Source: Moraxella catarrhalis (GTDB taxonomy: Bacteria; Pseudomonadota; Gammaproteobacteria; Pseudomonadales; Moraxellaceae). From it: a stretch of 62,826 nucleotides of DNA. The notes beneath the pieces were generated by a model, which saw nothing but the letters and a program-made list of their open reading frames with translations, searched no databases and was not told the DNA's origin. How positions within the stretch are numbered: the first letter of the stretch is position 1; each line of letters begins with the position of its first letter. Where the stretch lies: NCBI RefSeq assembly GCF_001632285.1, contig NZ_LWAH01000001.1, forward strand, positions 1 through 62,826, read 5' to 3'. Position numbers and translations under genes: made by a program. Of the stretch, positions 51,648 through 61,247 are shown piece by piece.

Positions 51648-51682
51648 TTTTACTTAATTTATATTTTGGGATATTTTTCAAG

Positions 51683-51714
51683 ATGGCTTGTTGGATGGAT
51701 GTTCGGCAAGCCAT
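51683..51714 (+). terminator. Hairpin after thiC
   Basis: ATGGCTTG (51683-51690) pairs perfectly with CAAGCCAT (51707-51714). No long T-tract follows, so it may be a weak terminator. A TATAAT at 51725-51730 next to it may belong to the promoter of the ABC exporter. Confidence 0.45.
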
Positions 51715-51760
51715 TAAATTCTGTTATAATGGATAATTGTATTCATAAAATTGGTAACTT

Positions 51761-53602
51761 ATGTCGTTCTTTTCATATTTTGAAAAACGTTTAGAGTCTT
51801 TTCCTGATATTAGCCTGCCCACTCATACCCATTCGCTGGCTTCATTTATTTATGCCTGTACTTTGGGATATCGTGGTTGGCTTTTGTTATTTACAGTATT
51901 AACAGCAATTTCAGGCATCTATTGGGCATATGTGTATGCGTGGATTGGGCAAATTGTTGACTGGCTTAGTGTGTATTCTCCCAGTGAATTTTGGGCACAA
52001 AAAAAATCAGATCTATTGATCATGCTGGCAATCAGTGCATTCATTCCGCTGGTGCTTTTGTTTGAGACAACCATTCACCATCAGGTACTACAAGGGGTAG
52101 TGCCAATGCGTTTACGCTGGATTTTTCATCAGCAAATGCTGGGCCAGTCGATGCAATTTTATCAAGATGAATTCTCTGGCCGTGTGTCAGCCAAGGTGAT
52201 GCAAACTGCTTTAGCGGTGCGTGATGTGGTCATGACGCTGATTGGTGTGTTTGTCTTTATTCTCACATTTTTGGTGGGAGCAGGGGCTGTTTTGACTGGG
52301 ATTCACCCACTACTGACAGTGCCATTTGTATTTTGGATTTTAGCGGTTTCGGCTTTATTGGTATTTGTATTGCCACGCCTTCAGCGTACCAGTCGGATAC
52401 AGGCGGATGCTCGTGCTTTGATGACAGGTCGAATTACCGATGCTTATGCTAATATCAACACAGTGAAGCTATTTAGCCATTCACACCGAGAATCTGGCTA
52501 TGCCAAAGAAGCCATGAAACATTTTTTGGGCACAGTGCATGACCAGATGCGACTTGTCTCACTGCTTGAAATTTTGGTTTCTGTGATTGCTGTCTTGACG
52601 GTCTCAGGATCGGTTGCGATGAGCGTGTATTTGTGGATGTCTGGCGTGGTGGGCGCAGGTGCAGTTGCGGTTTCAGGGGCACTTGCTATTCGTTTGCAGG
52701 GTCTGACCCATTGGGTACTTTGGGAGACGGCGGGATTATTTGAATATCTAGGCACGGTTCAAGACGGTATGAAGACTTTGACCACGCCACATCATGTGGT
52801 AGATGACCCTAATGCCCAAGTGTTTCATGTGAAACAAGGACAGATTGATTTTAAGCAAGTTTCATTTAACTATGGTAAAAAAGACCAAAGCCAACCATTG
52901 CTTGATGATTTTAGTTTATCCATCAAGGCAGGCGAAAAAGTCGGATTGGTAGGTCGCTCAGGGGCAGGTAAGTCCACGCTGGTTAATTTGCTTTTGCGAT
53001 TTTATGATATTGATGGCGGTCAAATTTACATTGACCAGCAAGATATTAAGACCATCACCCAAGAATCTTTGCGTCAAAATATCGGCATGGTTACCCAAGA
53101 TACTTCGCTACTACATCGTACAGTGCGTGAAAATATCGCTTATGGTCGTCCTGATGCCACCGATGATGAGATTATCGCAGCTGCTAAAGCAGCTCACGCA
53201 TGGGATTTTATCCAGACTTTAAAAGATAAATTTGGCAATACAGGGCTTGATACACAGGTTGGCGAGCGTGGTGTCAAACTATCAGGTGGTCAACGCCAGC
53301 GTATCGCTATCGCTCGTGTGATGCTTAAAAATGCACCAATTTTATTGCTTGATGAAGCGACCAGTGCGTTAGATAGTGAAGTTGAACATGCCATCACCCA
53401 AAGCCTTGATGATATGATGGCAGGCAAAACTGTCATCGCCATCGCCCATCGGTTATCAACGATCGCCTCGATGGATAAGCTTGTGGTGATGGATCGGGGT
53501 CATATCGTAGAAATGGGCAGTCATGATGAGCTGATTGCCAAAAATGGCGTGTATGCATCGCTTTGGGCACGCCAAAGTGGTGGGTTTTTGGCCGACCATT
53601 AA
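51761..53602 (+). CDS. ABC exporter, fused membrane and ATPase domains
   Basis: This is a 613-residue half-transporter that acts as a dimer in the inner membrane. Residues ~40-335 hold about six helices; the rest is the ATPase with Walker A VGRSGAGKSTLVNLL, Q-loop MVTQDTSLLHRTVRENIAYG, signature LSGGQRQRIAIAR, Walker B ILLLDEATSALDSE and the H-loop IAHRLSTI. Such type IV exporters move drugs, lipids or peptides; the substrate cannot be told. The linker VFHVKQGQ contains a parS-like site (52821). It is a single gene, with terminator. Confidence 0.87.
   Translation: MSFFSYFEKRLESFPDISLPTHTHSLASFIYACTLGYRGWLLLFTVLTAISGIYWAYVYAWIGQIVDWLSVYSPSEFWAQKKSDLLIMLAISAFIPLVLLFETTIHHQVLQGVVPMRLRWIFHQQMLGQSMQFYQDEFSGRVSAKVMQTALAVRDVVMTLIGVFVFILTFLVGAGAVLTGIHPLLTVPFVFWILAVSALLVFVLPRLQRTSRIQADARALMTGRITDAYANINTVKLFSHSHRESGYAKEAMKHFLGTVHDQMRLVSLLEILVSVIAVLTVSGSVAMSVYLWMSGVVGAGAVAVSGALAIRLQGLTHWVLWETAGLFEYLGTVQDGMKTLTTPHHVVDDPNAQVFHVKQGQIDFKQVSFNYGKKDQSQPLLDDFSLSIKAGEKVGLVGRSGAGKSTLVNLLLRFYDIDGGQIYIDQQDIKTITQESLRQNIGMVTQDTSLLHRTVRENIAYGRPDATDDEIIAAAKAAHAWDFIQTLKDKFGNTGLDTQVGERGVKLSGGQRQRIAIARVMLKNAPILLLDEATSALDSEVEHAITQSLDDMMAGKTVIAIAHRLSTIASMDKLVVMDRGHIVEMGSHDELIAKNGVYASLWARQSGGFLADH
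52821..52836. promoter_or_regulatory. parS-like site 9 (in the ABC exporter gene)
   Basis: TGTTTCATGTGAAACA, identical to sites 1 and 2. At 18.3 kb from the dnaA start it is the rightmost site found. Confidence 0.8.
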
Positions 53603-53613
53603 ATTATCCTAGT

Positions 53614-53656
53614 AAAATGCCCAAAAACATGACTGAGTTATGTTTTTGGGCATTTT
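53614..53656 (+). terminator. Rho-independent terminator of the ABC exporter gene
   Basis: AAAATGCCCAAAAACAT and ATGTTTTTGGGCATTTT form a perfect 17-bp stem on a nine-base loop, with A and T ends that serve both strands. Confidence 0.88.
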
Positions 53657-53783
53657 AGCGGCTTATTTTTAAAGGATAAGGCAGGATACTTAATTTGTCC
53701 AAATATGTTGTAAATGATATTTGATCAAATTTATTGATATTAATAAATTCTTGTCATTTATCATTCGTAGACCGTGGATTGGT

Positions 53784-55184
53784 TTAGGCGGTTTTGGGAT
53801 TGATAATTCGTTCATGACCCCGTTTAATTGCTGATAATACTTGATTTGGTGCAGTACCGCCAATGTGATTGCGTGCAGTTAGTGAACCTTCTAAAGTTAG
53901 GCAATCAAAGACATCACATTCTATCAGTGGGCTAAAACTTTGAAGTTCATCTAATGAAAGCTCACTAAGATCCACGCCTTTTGAGACACCAAGCCCAACC
54001 GCTTTACCCACCACCTCATGTGCATCACGAAATGGTAAGCCTTTTTTGACCAAATAGTCTGCTAGATCAGTTGCTGTGGCATATCCTTTCATGGTCGCTG
54101 CACGCATATTGTCCACATTTGGGATGATATTTGGCAACATATCAGCAAAGGCAAGCAGGCTACCAGTTAAGGTGTCCACGCAGTCAAACAGTGGCTCTTT
54201 ATCCTCTTGGTTATCTTTGTTATAAGCCAGTGGCTGATTTTTCATGAGTGTCAGCAAAGTGGTGAGCTGCCCAAAGACACGCGCTGCCTTGCCACGCACC
54301 AATTCTGGTACATCAGGGTTTTTCTTTTGGGGCATGATGGATGAACCTGTGCAAAATCGATCAGGAATATGAATAAAGCCAAACTGTGCACTCATCCACA
54401 AGATCAGCTCTTCGCTCATGCGTGATAAATGCATCATTAAGATAGACGCATTGGCAGTAAATTCAATGGCAAAATCACGGTCAGACACCGCATCTAGTGA
54501 GTTTTGGCAAATGCCCTCAAAGCCGAGCAGGCGTGCGGTGATGGTGCGATCAATTGGATAGGTAGTACCTGCCAAAGCAGCCGAACCTAGCGGCATTTGA
54601 TTAATTCGGTGGCGTGTATCTACAAAGCGTTCGCTGTCACGCACAAGCATTTCAAACCATGCCATGACATGATGCCCAAAGCTGACAGGCTGAGCGGTCT
54701 GAAGATGGGTAAAGCCGGGCATGATGGTCTTAGTGTGGTTGGCTGCCAAATCCAAAAGTCCACTTTGTAGTTTGGCAAGCAGCACCAGAATATTATCCGT
54801 CTCATCACGCAGCCATAGGCGAATGTCTGTAGCAACTTGGTCATTGCGGCTGCGACCAGTGTGCAATTTTTTACCGACATCACCGATAAGTGTCGTCAAG
54901 CGGCTTTCGATATTCATATGCACATCCTCAAGCACTACCAACCACTGAAACTTACCGTCATCAATCTCGGCTTGAATTTGGGTAAGACCGTTAATGATTT
55001 GACAAGATTCATCTTGGGTGATGATGCCACACATACCCAGCATGGTGGCGTGGGCGATAGAGCCTTGAATATCTTGGCGTGCCATCCGCTTATCAAAATT
55101 GACCGATGCGGTAAATTCTGCGACAAAACTGTCCGTCGCCTCTGAAAAACGACCGCCCCACATGCTTGAAGTTTGTTCGCTCAT
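53784..55184 (-). CDS. argH: Argininosuccinate lyase
   Basis: This splits argininosuccinate into arginine and fumarate, the last step of arginine synthesis. It has 466 residues with [50 protein letters not shown] and the superfamily signature [20 protein letters not shown] (catalytic Ser). I chose the ATG at 55184 (MSEQTSSM) with AAGGA upstream; an ATG at 55235 adds 17 unrelated residues. No other arg genes are in the window except the catabolic pair rocFD. Confidence 0.95.
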   Translation of the reverse strand: MSEQTSSMWGGRFSEATDSFVAEFTASVNFDKRMARQDIQGSIAHATMLGMCGIITQDESCQIINGLTQIQAEIDDGKFQWLVVLEDVHMNIESRLTTLIGDVGKKLHTGRSRNDQVATDIRLWLRDETDNILVLLAKLQSGLLDLAANHTKTIMPGFTHLQTAQPVSFGHHVMAWFEMLVRDSERFVDTRHRINQMPLGSAALAGTTYPIDRTITARLLGFEGICQNSLDAVSDRDFAIEFTANASILMMHLSRMSEELILWMSAQFGFIHIPDRFCTGSSIMPQKKNPDVPELVRGKAARVFGQLTTLLTLMKNQPLAYNKDNQEDKEPLFDCVDTLTGSLLAFADMLPNIIPNVDNMRAATMKGYATATDLADYLVKKGLPFRDAHEVVGKAVGLGVSKGVDLSELSLDELQSFSPLIECDVFDCLTLEGSLTARNHIGGTAPNQVLSAIKRGHERIINPKTA

Positions 55185-55407
55185 GCTAATTCCTTGTATG
55201 ACTTTAAATGATAAAATGTCTCCAAAGTATAGCATAATTTTAGGCGGTATATGATGGTACTTTATCTAAATTTTATAACATAATTAATAAAAATAACTAA
55301 TTAATAATAATTGGTATAAAGATGATGAACAAATCCATGGTAGATGTTGGTATTTGATCGCCAAATTTCTTATAATAGATTAAATTTATCAAAAATTTGG
55401 ATCACAT

Positions 55408-56373
55408 ATGACCATACGCACCCTAACCATTGCCACACGCCAAAGCCCATTGGCACTGTGGCAGGCGAATTTTATCAAAGCAAAACTTGAACAGCTTTAC
55501 CCATCTTTGTCAGTTGAGCTGCTTGAGATGGTGACAAAAGGTGATAAGATTTTGGATACACCACTTGCCAAAATTGGTGGTAAGGGGCTGTTTGTCAAGG
55601 AGCTTGAACAGGCTTTGTATGATAAGCGTGCTGATATTGCAGTGCATTCACTCAAAGATGTACCGATGGTACTACCTGAGGGGCTGATGCTTGGGGCTTA
55701 TTGTGAGCGTCATGCACCGACAGATGCTTTTGTGTCTAATCATTTTGAGCATTTGGATGATTTGCCGACAGGGGCAATTCTTGGCACATCCAGTCTACGC
55801 CGTGAGTGTCAGCTGCGTCAGGCACGACCTGATTTGGACATCAAAAGTTTGCGTGGCAATGTCGGCACTCGGTTGGGTAAGCTTGATGCAGGAGAATATG
55901 ACGCCATTATCTTGGCGACAAGTGGTCTTGAGCGGTTGGGTTTACATAAGCGGATTCGTCATGAGCTTGATGATGAACTGTCTTTACCTGCGGTGGGTCA
56001 AGGGGCACTTGCCATCGAGTGCCGCAGCGATGATGAAGCAATTAAGCTGTTGTTATCTCCACTTAATCACCCCAAGACACGCCTGTGTGTGTTGGCTGAG
56101 CGTGCTATGAATCGTGCCCTTGAAGGCGGTTGCCAAGTACCGATTGCAGGCTTTGCTGTGATTGAAGATGGTATGTTGACTCTGCGTGGACGAGTCGGCT
56201 CAGTGGACGGTAAGACCTTATTAAAAGCACAACAGTCACACAAGCTTATGGGTGAAATCCAACTGGATGAACAAGCAGCCGAACAACTTGGGATAGATGT
56301 CGCACATGAGTTACTCATGCAAGGTGCGGATGATATTTTAAAACAAGTTTATCAAAATGCCCTTAATTCATGA
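55408..56373 (+). CDS. hemC: Porphobilinogen deaminase
   Basis: This links four porphobilinogens into hydroxymethylbilane for haem and sirohaem. It has 321 residues: [47 protein letters not shown] (split over the site), [38 protein letters not shown] and the dipyrromethane-carrying Cys in [13 protein letters not shown]. It overlaps hemD by 4 bases. Confidence 0.96.
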   Translation: MTIRTLTIATRQSPLALWQANFIKAKLEQLYPSLSVELLEMVTKGDKILDTPLAKIGGKGLFVKELEQALYDKRADIAVHSLKDVPMVLPEGLMLGAYCERHAPTDAFVSNHFEHLDDLPTGAILGTSSLRRECQLRQARPDLDIKSLRGNVGTRLGKLDAGEYDAIILATSGLERLGLHKRIRHELDDELSLPAVGQGALAIECRSDDEAIKLLLSPLNHPKTRLCVLAERAMNRALEGGCQVPIAGFAVIEDGMLTLRGRVGSVDGKTLLKAQQSHKLMGEIQLDEQAAEQLGIDVAHELLMQGADDILKQVYQNALNS

Positions 56374-57128
56374 TGTCAACTTTACTCATTAACACCCGAC
56401 CCAAGCACCGTGGGCAAGCCATTCGTCAAATGACGGGTATGCCAGTCATTGATCTGCCGCTGTTAGACATCCAGACGCTGCCCATGACAGAGACCAAAGC
56501 ATCGATGATGCGTGCATGGCTTGATCATGACTATGATGTGCTTGTGGTGACCAGCGTTGAGTCAGCACGGCGAGCACTTGAATATTTAGATAAGTTGCAT
56601 GGTGGCCATCATTGGCAATCCAAGTTGCCTAATGCACCCATTGTTGCTGTTGGTTTGGCAACTGCCAAAGTATTGACTGATCGTGGGCTGCCTGTTGTTT
56701 TACCTAGGGTTACTAATAACGAGGGTATGCTGGCAATGACTGAGATTCGGTCGCTGATATCAGGCAGTCGGGTTTTGATTTGGCGGGGTGCTGGTGGGCG
56801 TAAGCTGTTACATGAGACATTAAAAGCACGAGGCGTTCAGATTGATGTCATTCGTTGGTATGAGCGATTTATTCCCATGGATTTGATGGATAATTTTCAG
56901 AAAAATTTAAAAATAATCAACGAAAAAGCTGATGTCTTTGTCATTATTAGTAGCGAAATGGCCTATCAAGCATGGCGGAGGTTGCCGCATCATAGACAGT
57001 ATCACTATTTGGCACTGGGTGAGCGGCTTAAGAATATCATCCATGCTTATGAGCCTGATGTGATGGTTGATGAGCTTGTGACGCTTGAGCCTACTGAAAT
57101 TTACCAAGTAATTCACCAAAATTTCTGA
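56370..57128 (+). CDS. hemD: Uroporphyrinogen-III synthase
   Basis: This closes hydroxymethylbilane to uroporphyrinogen III. It has 252 residues and, as usual for HemD, low conservation. Recognisable parts are the N-terminal [68 protein letters not shown] and [14 protein letters not shown] [16 protein letters not shown] overlaps the hemC stop, so the pair is coupled. Confidence 0.9.
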   Translation: MMSTLLINTRPKHRGQAIRQMTGMPVIDLPLLDIQTLPMTETKASMMRAWLDHDYDVLVVTSVESARRALEYLDKLHGGHHWQSKLPNAPIVAVGLATAKVLTDRGLPVVLPRVTNNEGMLAMTEIRSLISGSRVLIWRGAGGRKLLHETLKARGVQIDVIRWYERFIPMDLMDNFQKNLKIINEKADVFVIISSEMAYQAWRRLPHHRQYHYLALGERLKNIIHAYEPDVMVDELVTLEPTEIYQVIHQNF

Positions 57129-57199
57129 CTCTAAAATAAACTAAGCCATGCTAAGCCTACTGGTATGATGATCAATTTTAATCACTCAAAGATAATATC

Positions 57200-58072
57200 A
57201 TGAAAAAACGCAGTCAAAAAACAAATAATCAAAGCTTTAAATCTTCTTCTAAAGAAAAACTGAACAAACCACATCACCAAGCCAAGCCAGCCAAGCCCAA
57301 AAATCCGTACTTTTATGGCATTCATGCTGTTAGTATGTTGATTAAACGCCGTCCTGAAGAGGTGCTTGGTTTATTTATTCAGTTGCGTGACGATGGGCAG
57401 ATGAGTTCAGAGCATCAGCTGATTGTTCAGTCTGCCAAGCATTTTGGTATCAGTATCCAAAATGCTCACCGTGAGCGATTGACCGAGCTTTGTGGCAGTC
57501 AGCAACATCAAGGCGTGGTTGCTCTGGCACGCACCGCACCGATGGCAGATGAGACGATTCTGGATAATTTGCTTATGCAAGATGATGTGCTGTTTTTGGT
57601 ACTCGATCAGATTACAGATGCTCATAATCTAGGTGCCTGCTTGCGTACCGCTTGTGCGATGGGTGTGGATGCAGTTATTCTTCCTCGACACCAGTCAGCA
57701 CCGATAACACCAACTGTGGCTAAGGTTTCCGTTGGGGCTTCTGAGGTCATCCCTGTGATATCGGTAACCAATTTGGCTCGAACACTAGAAAAAATGAAAA
57801 AATCAGGTGTATTTATTTTTGGAACGGCACTTGATAAGTCTGCTAAGCCAGCATTTGAATGTGATTTTGGGGGTAAGGTTGCCATCATTATGGGTTCAGA
57901 AGGTGATGGCATGCGTCGATTAACTCAAACGATGTGTGATACTTCGGTATATATTCCTATGGCAGAAGTTTTGGATCGTCCTCAAAGCCTCAATGTCAGT
58001 GTTGCCACAGGAATGGTGTTATATGAGGTGATGCGTCAAAGACGAGGGTTTGGGCAAATGCCGCTTGTTTAA
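57200..58072 (+). CDS. rlmB: 23S rRNA (guanosine-2251-2'-O)-methyltransferase
   Basis: This is a SPOUT-class enzyme that methylates the ribose of G2251 in 23S rRNA. A basic, disordered N-terminus (~35 residues, SKEKLNKPHHQAKPAKPK) is followed by the L30e-like domain (YGIHAVSMLI) and the knotted catalytic domain: LDQITDAHNLGACLRTACAMG, IMGSEGDGMRRLT, VYIPMAEVLDRPQSLNVSVA. It has 290 residues. TrmH-family members are similar, but the N-terminal domain favours RlmB. Confidence 0.9.
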   Translation: MKKRSQKTNNQSFKSSSKEKLNKPHHQAKPAKPKNPYFYGIHAVSMLIKRRPEEVLGLFIQLRDDGQMSSEHQLIVQSAKHFGISIQNAHRERLTELCGSQQHQGVVALARTAPMADETILDNLLMQDDVLFLVLDQITDAHNLGACLRTACAMGVDAVILPRHQSAPITPTVAKVSVGASEVIPVISVTNLARTLEKMKKSGVFIFGTALDKSAKPAFECDFGGKVAIIMGSEGDGMRRLTQTMCDTSVYIPMAEVLDRPQSLNVSVATGMVLYEVMRQRRGFGQMPLV

Positions 58073-58090
58073 TTCTTATCATCTTTGCCC

Positions 58091-58130
58091 ATAAAATCAG
58101 TCAAATGATGATATATTTGACTGATTTTAT
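58091..58130. terminator. Bidirectional terminator between rlmB and nqrM
   Basis: ATAAAATCAGTCAAAT (58091-58106) and ATTTGACTGATTTTAT (58115-58130) form a perfect 16-bp inverted repeat between converging genes. Confidence 0.85.
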
Positions 58131-58137
58131 TTGATTT

Positions 58138-58395
58138 TTAAGCTTGTTTGGCAATCTTGCTTAATTTATTGCGAGCGGTATCGTCAATCTTGTCGATATT
58201 ACTTTCGCATTTATTGGGGTCATTGCCACAAAATTGGCAATGTTCATCACCCATTAAGGTCGCCACACCGCCACAAGATCCCTTAAGTGGCTTTTTTTTG
58301 ACAAAATAGCCAACACCCATAAATAAGAAAAATAAAATAAAAATCCCAAAGGTGACAAAAAAGATGGGAATAAATTGATTTAAAATGTCGCTCAT
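58138..58395 (-). CDS. nqrM: Na(+)-NQR maturation protein NqrM
   Basis: This 85-residue protein of the DUF539 family helps build the Fe centre of the sodium-pumping NADH:quinone oxidoreductase. One N-terminal helix (FIPIFFVTFGIFILFFLFMG) is followed by VGYFVKKKPLKGSCGG and a Cys-rich part (CQFCGNDPNKC); the cysteines GSCGG and CxxC are those thought to handle iron. I chose the ATG at 58395 (GGAGAAG upstream). The nqr operon itself is not in the window. Confidence 0.8.
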   Translation of the reverse strand: MSDILNQFIPIFFVTFGIFILFFLFMGVGYFVKKKPLKGSCGGVATLMGDEHCQFCGNDPNKCESNIDKIDDTARNKLSKIAKQA

Positions 58396-58501
58396 GGCTT
58401 CTCCGTGTAGTGAAGTAGCAGATTTATTAGATAAGATAGTATAACACTTTATCAGCACCCCAATGTAATGATTTTAGGGTTTTTATGTTGCCAATTCAAT
58501 A

Positions 58502-58530
58502 AAAATAGCCCATCATGAATGGGCTATTTT
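58502..58530 (-). terminator. Rho-independent terminator of dnaK
   Basis: AAAATAGCCCAT and ATGGGCTATTTT form a 12-bp stem on a five-base loop, about 20 bases past the dnaK stop. Confidence 0.88.
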
Positions 58531-58548
58531 GGTGAAGTCAACAAGTGA

Positions 58549-60456
58549 TTACTTGTCTTTGACTTCGGTGAATTCAGCGTCAACGACACCATCATCAGCG
58601 GGTTTTGCTTGTTCTTGTTGTGGCTCAGCACCTTGAGCACCTGCATCAGCGTAGATTTTTTGGCTGATTGGCAAGAACGCATTATCTAAAGCTTCAAGTT
58701 TAGCTTTGATGTCATCAGCATCATCTTCTTTGGCAGCAGCTTCAAGTGCACTGATGGCAGATTCAACAGCAGTAGTCTCTTCAGCTGTAACTTTATCACC
58801 AGCTTCTTTTAGCGCTTTTTGGACAGCGTGAATACGACCGTCTGCTTCATTACGAGCATTTGCAAGGTTAGCAAACTTCTCATCTTCGGCAGCATTTGCC
58901 TCAGCGGTGCGAATCATCTCTTCAATTTCAGATTCTGATAGACCAGAGTCTGCCTTAATCTGAATAGATTGTGATTTACCTGTGCCTTTATCTTTAGCAC
59001 TGATATTCATGATGCCATCAGCGTTGATATCAAAAGTAACCTCAATTTGTGGTACACCACGAGGTGCAGGTGGAATATCCGTTAAGTCAAAGTTACCCAA
59101 CAGTTTATTTTGGTTGGCGATTTTACGCTCACCTTGATAAACTTGGATTGATACCGCTGGTTGATTATCTGCTGCTGTTGAGAATACCTGTGATTTTTTG
59201 GTGGGAATCATGGTGTTTTTCTCAATGATTGGTGTCATCACACCGCCCATCGTTTCGATACCTAGAGTTAATGGCGTCACATCAAGTAGCAGAACATCTT
59301 TTTTGTCACCAGACAGTACCGCACCTTGGATAGCAGCACCCATGGCAACTGCTTCATCTGGGTTGACATCTTTACGAGGTTCTTTACCAAAAAATTCTTG
59401 AACTTTTTGTTGAACCAGTGGCATACGAGTTTGACCACCAACCAAAATCACATCATCAATATCGCTTGCTGATAAGCCAGCATCTTCAAGAGCAGTTTTG
59501 CAAGGGATAATTGTGCGAGCAACCATATCCTCAGTCAAGCTTTCAAGCTTAGCACGGCTGATGGTAACCACCAAGTGCTTTGGACCTGAGCTATCTGCAG
59601 TAATGTAAGGCAAGTTTACTTCCGTTGATTGGCTGCTTGATAGCTCAATTTTGGCTTTTTCGGCAGCTTCTTTTAGACGCTGCATTGCCAAAGGGTCGCC
59701 TTTTAAGTTAACATCTTGTTCTTTTTTAAACTCTTCAACCAAATAATCAATCAATGCTAAGTCAAAATCTTCGCCGCCCAAGTGGGTATCGCCATTGGTC
59801 GCTAAAACTTCAAATTGCTGATCGCCATCGACATCGGCAATCTCGATGATTGATACATCAAATGTACCACCACCCAAATCATAAACTGCCACAGTTTTAT
59901 CACCACCTTTTTTATCCATACCGTATGCCAAAGCGGCTGCAGTTGGTTCGTTGATGATGCGTTTGACATCCAGACCTGCAATTTTACCTGCATCTTTGGT
60001 TGCTTGACGCTGGGCATCATTAAAATAGGCAGGTACAGTAACGACAGCTTCGGTTACAGCTTCGCCAAGATAGTCTTCGGCGGTTTTTTTCATTTTGCGT
60101 AAAACTTCAGCACTGATCTGTGGCGGTGCTTGTTTTTTATCATTGACCTCAACCCAAGCATCGCCATTATCTGCTTTGACAATTTTAAAAGGTACAAGTG
60201 AGATGTCTTTTTGGACTTCTTTATCTTCAAAACGACGACCGATTAGGCGTTTGATTGCAAATAAAGTATTTTTTGGGTTGGTGACCGCTTGACGCTTAGC
60301 CGCTTGACCGACCAAAGTTTCACCATCTTTAAATGCCACAATCGATGGTGTGGTGCGTGCACCTTCTGCGTTTTCAATTACTTTGACTTTATCACCTTCA
60401 AGTACTGCCACACATGAGTTGGTTGTACCTAGGTCAATACCAATAACTTTAGCCAT
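58549..60456 (-). CDS. dnaK: Chaperone protein DnaK (Hsp70)
   Basis: This ATP-driven chaperone works with DnaJ and GrpE. It has 635 residues: the ATPase domain ([28 protein letters not shown] [37 protein letters not shown]), substrate-binding domain ([17 protein letters not shown]) and a helical lid, with the acidic tail [15 protein letters not shown]. It lies 157 bases downstream of grpE, with its own promoter-like elements. Confidence 0.97.
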   Translation of the reverse strand: MAKVIGIDLGTTNSCVAVLEGDKVKVIENAEGARTTPSIVAFKDGETLVGQAAKRQAVTNPKNTLFAIKRLIGRRFEDKEVQKDISLVPFKIVKADNGDAWVEVNDKKQAPPQISAEVLRKMKKTAEDYLGEAVTEAVVTVPAYFNDAQRQATKDAGKIAGLDVKRIINEPTAAALAYGMDKKGGDKTVAVYDLGGGTFDVSIIEIADVDGDQQFEVLATNGDTHLGGEDFDLALIDYLVEEFKKEQDVNLKGDPLAMQRLKEAAEKAKIELSSSQSTEVNLPYITADSSGPKHLVVTISRAKLESLTEDMVARTIIPCKTALEDAGLSASDIDDVILVGGQTRMPLVQQKVQEFFGKEPRKDVNPDEAVAMGAAIQGAVLSGDKKDVLLLDVTPLTLGIETMGGVMTPIIEKNTMIPTKKSQVFSTAADNQPAVSIQVYQGERKIANQNKLLGNFDLTDIPPAPRGVPQIEVTFDINADGIMNISAKDKGTGKSQSIQIKADSGLSESEIEEMIRTAEANAAEDEKFANLANARNEADGRIHAVQKALKEAGDKVTAEETTAVESAISALEAAAKEDDADDIKAKLEALDNAFLPISQKIYADAGAQGAEPQQEQAKPADDGVVDAEFTEVKDK

Positions 60457-60504
60457 AATTTACTCCAGATTTAAAATTTAATTTAAAATACTACCAAGCT
60501 TGGG

Positions 60505-60536
60505 TGTTATATTTGTTTTATTTTTGGCTTTTCAAG
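60505..60536 (-). promoter_or_regulatory. Promoter-like element upstream of dnaK
   Basis: On the minus strand CCCCCCTTGAAA holds a sigma-32-like -35 (CTTGAAA, 60530-60536). TTGAAA is also followed after about 18 bases by TATAAC, a possible sigma-70 -10. A separate promoter would let DnaK be made without GrpE. The sigma-32 -10 (CCCCAT-type) is not clear. Confidence 0.4.
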
Positions 60537-60612
60537 GGGGGTTCAACTTTTTTCAAAAAAAATTATTTTATTTAACTGATTGAAATTGTTCAATAAATCC
60601 CCAAGATTTGAC

Positions 60613-61134
60613 TTAAGCCCCTACCATTACCATCGCAGGTCTTAAGGTGCGTTCGTTGAGAATGTAGCCTTTTTGAAGCACCTGACCGATGATGTCTTTT
60701 TCAGCTTCTAGGAAAATACCTACCGCTTCATGAATCTCTGGATTAAATGTATCACCGACATTACCCACGGCCACGACGCCATTTTTCTCAAGGATGCTAA
60801 GCAGTACTTTATGTGTTAGGCGAATGCCTTTAAGTGATGCGTCATCTGTACCTGTCTCTTCAGTATCTTTAATGGCGCGCTCTAGATTGTCAACCACCTC
60901 CAAAAGCTCTTTGGCAAACTTTTGTAGTGCAAATTTTTTGGCTTTATCGGTTTCTTGTTCCATGCGGCGTTGGGCATTATAGCTTTCGGCATTGGCACGC
61001 GCGGCAGTCTCTTTGGCTTCTTTGACTTCATTTTCTAGCGCTTGGATTTGGCTATGAAGTGCTTCGACTTGCTCGGTTGTCGTCTCAGCCATAATCTCTT
61101 CCATAGTGGTTTGTTCGGTGGTTTGTTCGGTCAT
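60613..61134 (-). CDS. grpE: Nucleotide exchange factor GrpE
   Basis: This releases ADP from DnaK. It has 173 residues: a Thr/Glu-rich N-terminus with the repeated TEQTTEQTT, a long coiled coil (QIQALENEVKEAKETAARANAESYNAQRRMEQE, split over heptads) and the beta-domain with VVDNLERAI, LEKNGVVAV, GDTFNPEIHEAVG and GYILNERTLRPAMVMVG. It is upstream of dnaK on the same strand and is next to the CRISPR array. Confidence 0.95.
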   Translation of the reverse strand: MTEQTTEQTTMEEIMAETTTEQVEALHSQIQALENEVKEAKETAARANAESYNAQRRMEQETDKAKKFALQKFAKELLEVVDNLERAIKDTEETGTDDASLKGIRLTHKVLLSILEKNGVVAVGNVGDTFNPEIHEAVGIFLEAEKDIIGQVLQKGYILNERTLRPAMVMVGA

Positions 61135-61172
61135 AAATTACCCCAAAAAAGTTAATATAAATTCCCCATCTT

Positions 61173-61200
61173 CATAATGGTTAAGGATAAAATTTTCAAG
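61173..61200 (-). promoter_or_regulatory. Heat-shock (sigma-32-like) promoter of grpE
   Basis: On the minus strand CTTGAAA (61194-61200) is followed after 13 bases by CCATTATG (61173-61180), resembling the sigma-32 pattern CTTGAAA-N13-CCCCATnT. It starts about 45 bases before the grpE ATG and lies only 48 bases from the last CRISPR repeat. Confidence 0.55.
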
Positions 61201-61247
61201 GGATTGGCACAAAAATTTTAAATAATCAGCGTAGCCATAGAACAAAA

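Noticed and set aside
55691..56110. 139-residue plus-strand ORF inside hemC
   Set aside because: It is out of frame with hemC, rich in Trp/Cys/Met and unlike any family; a shadow.
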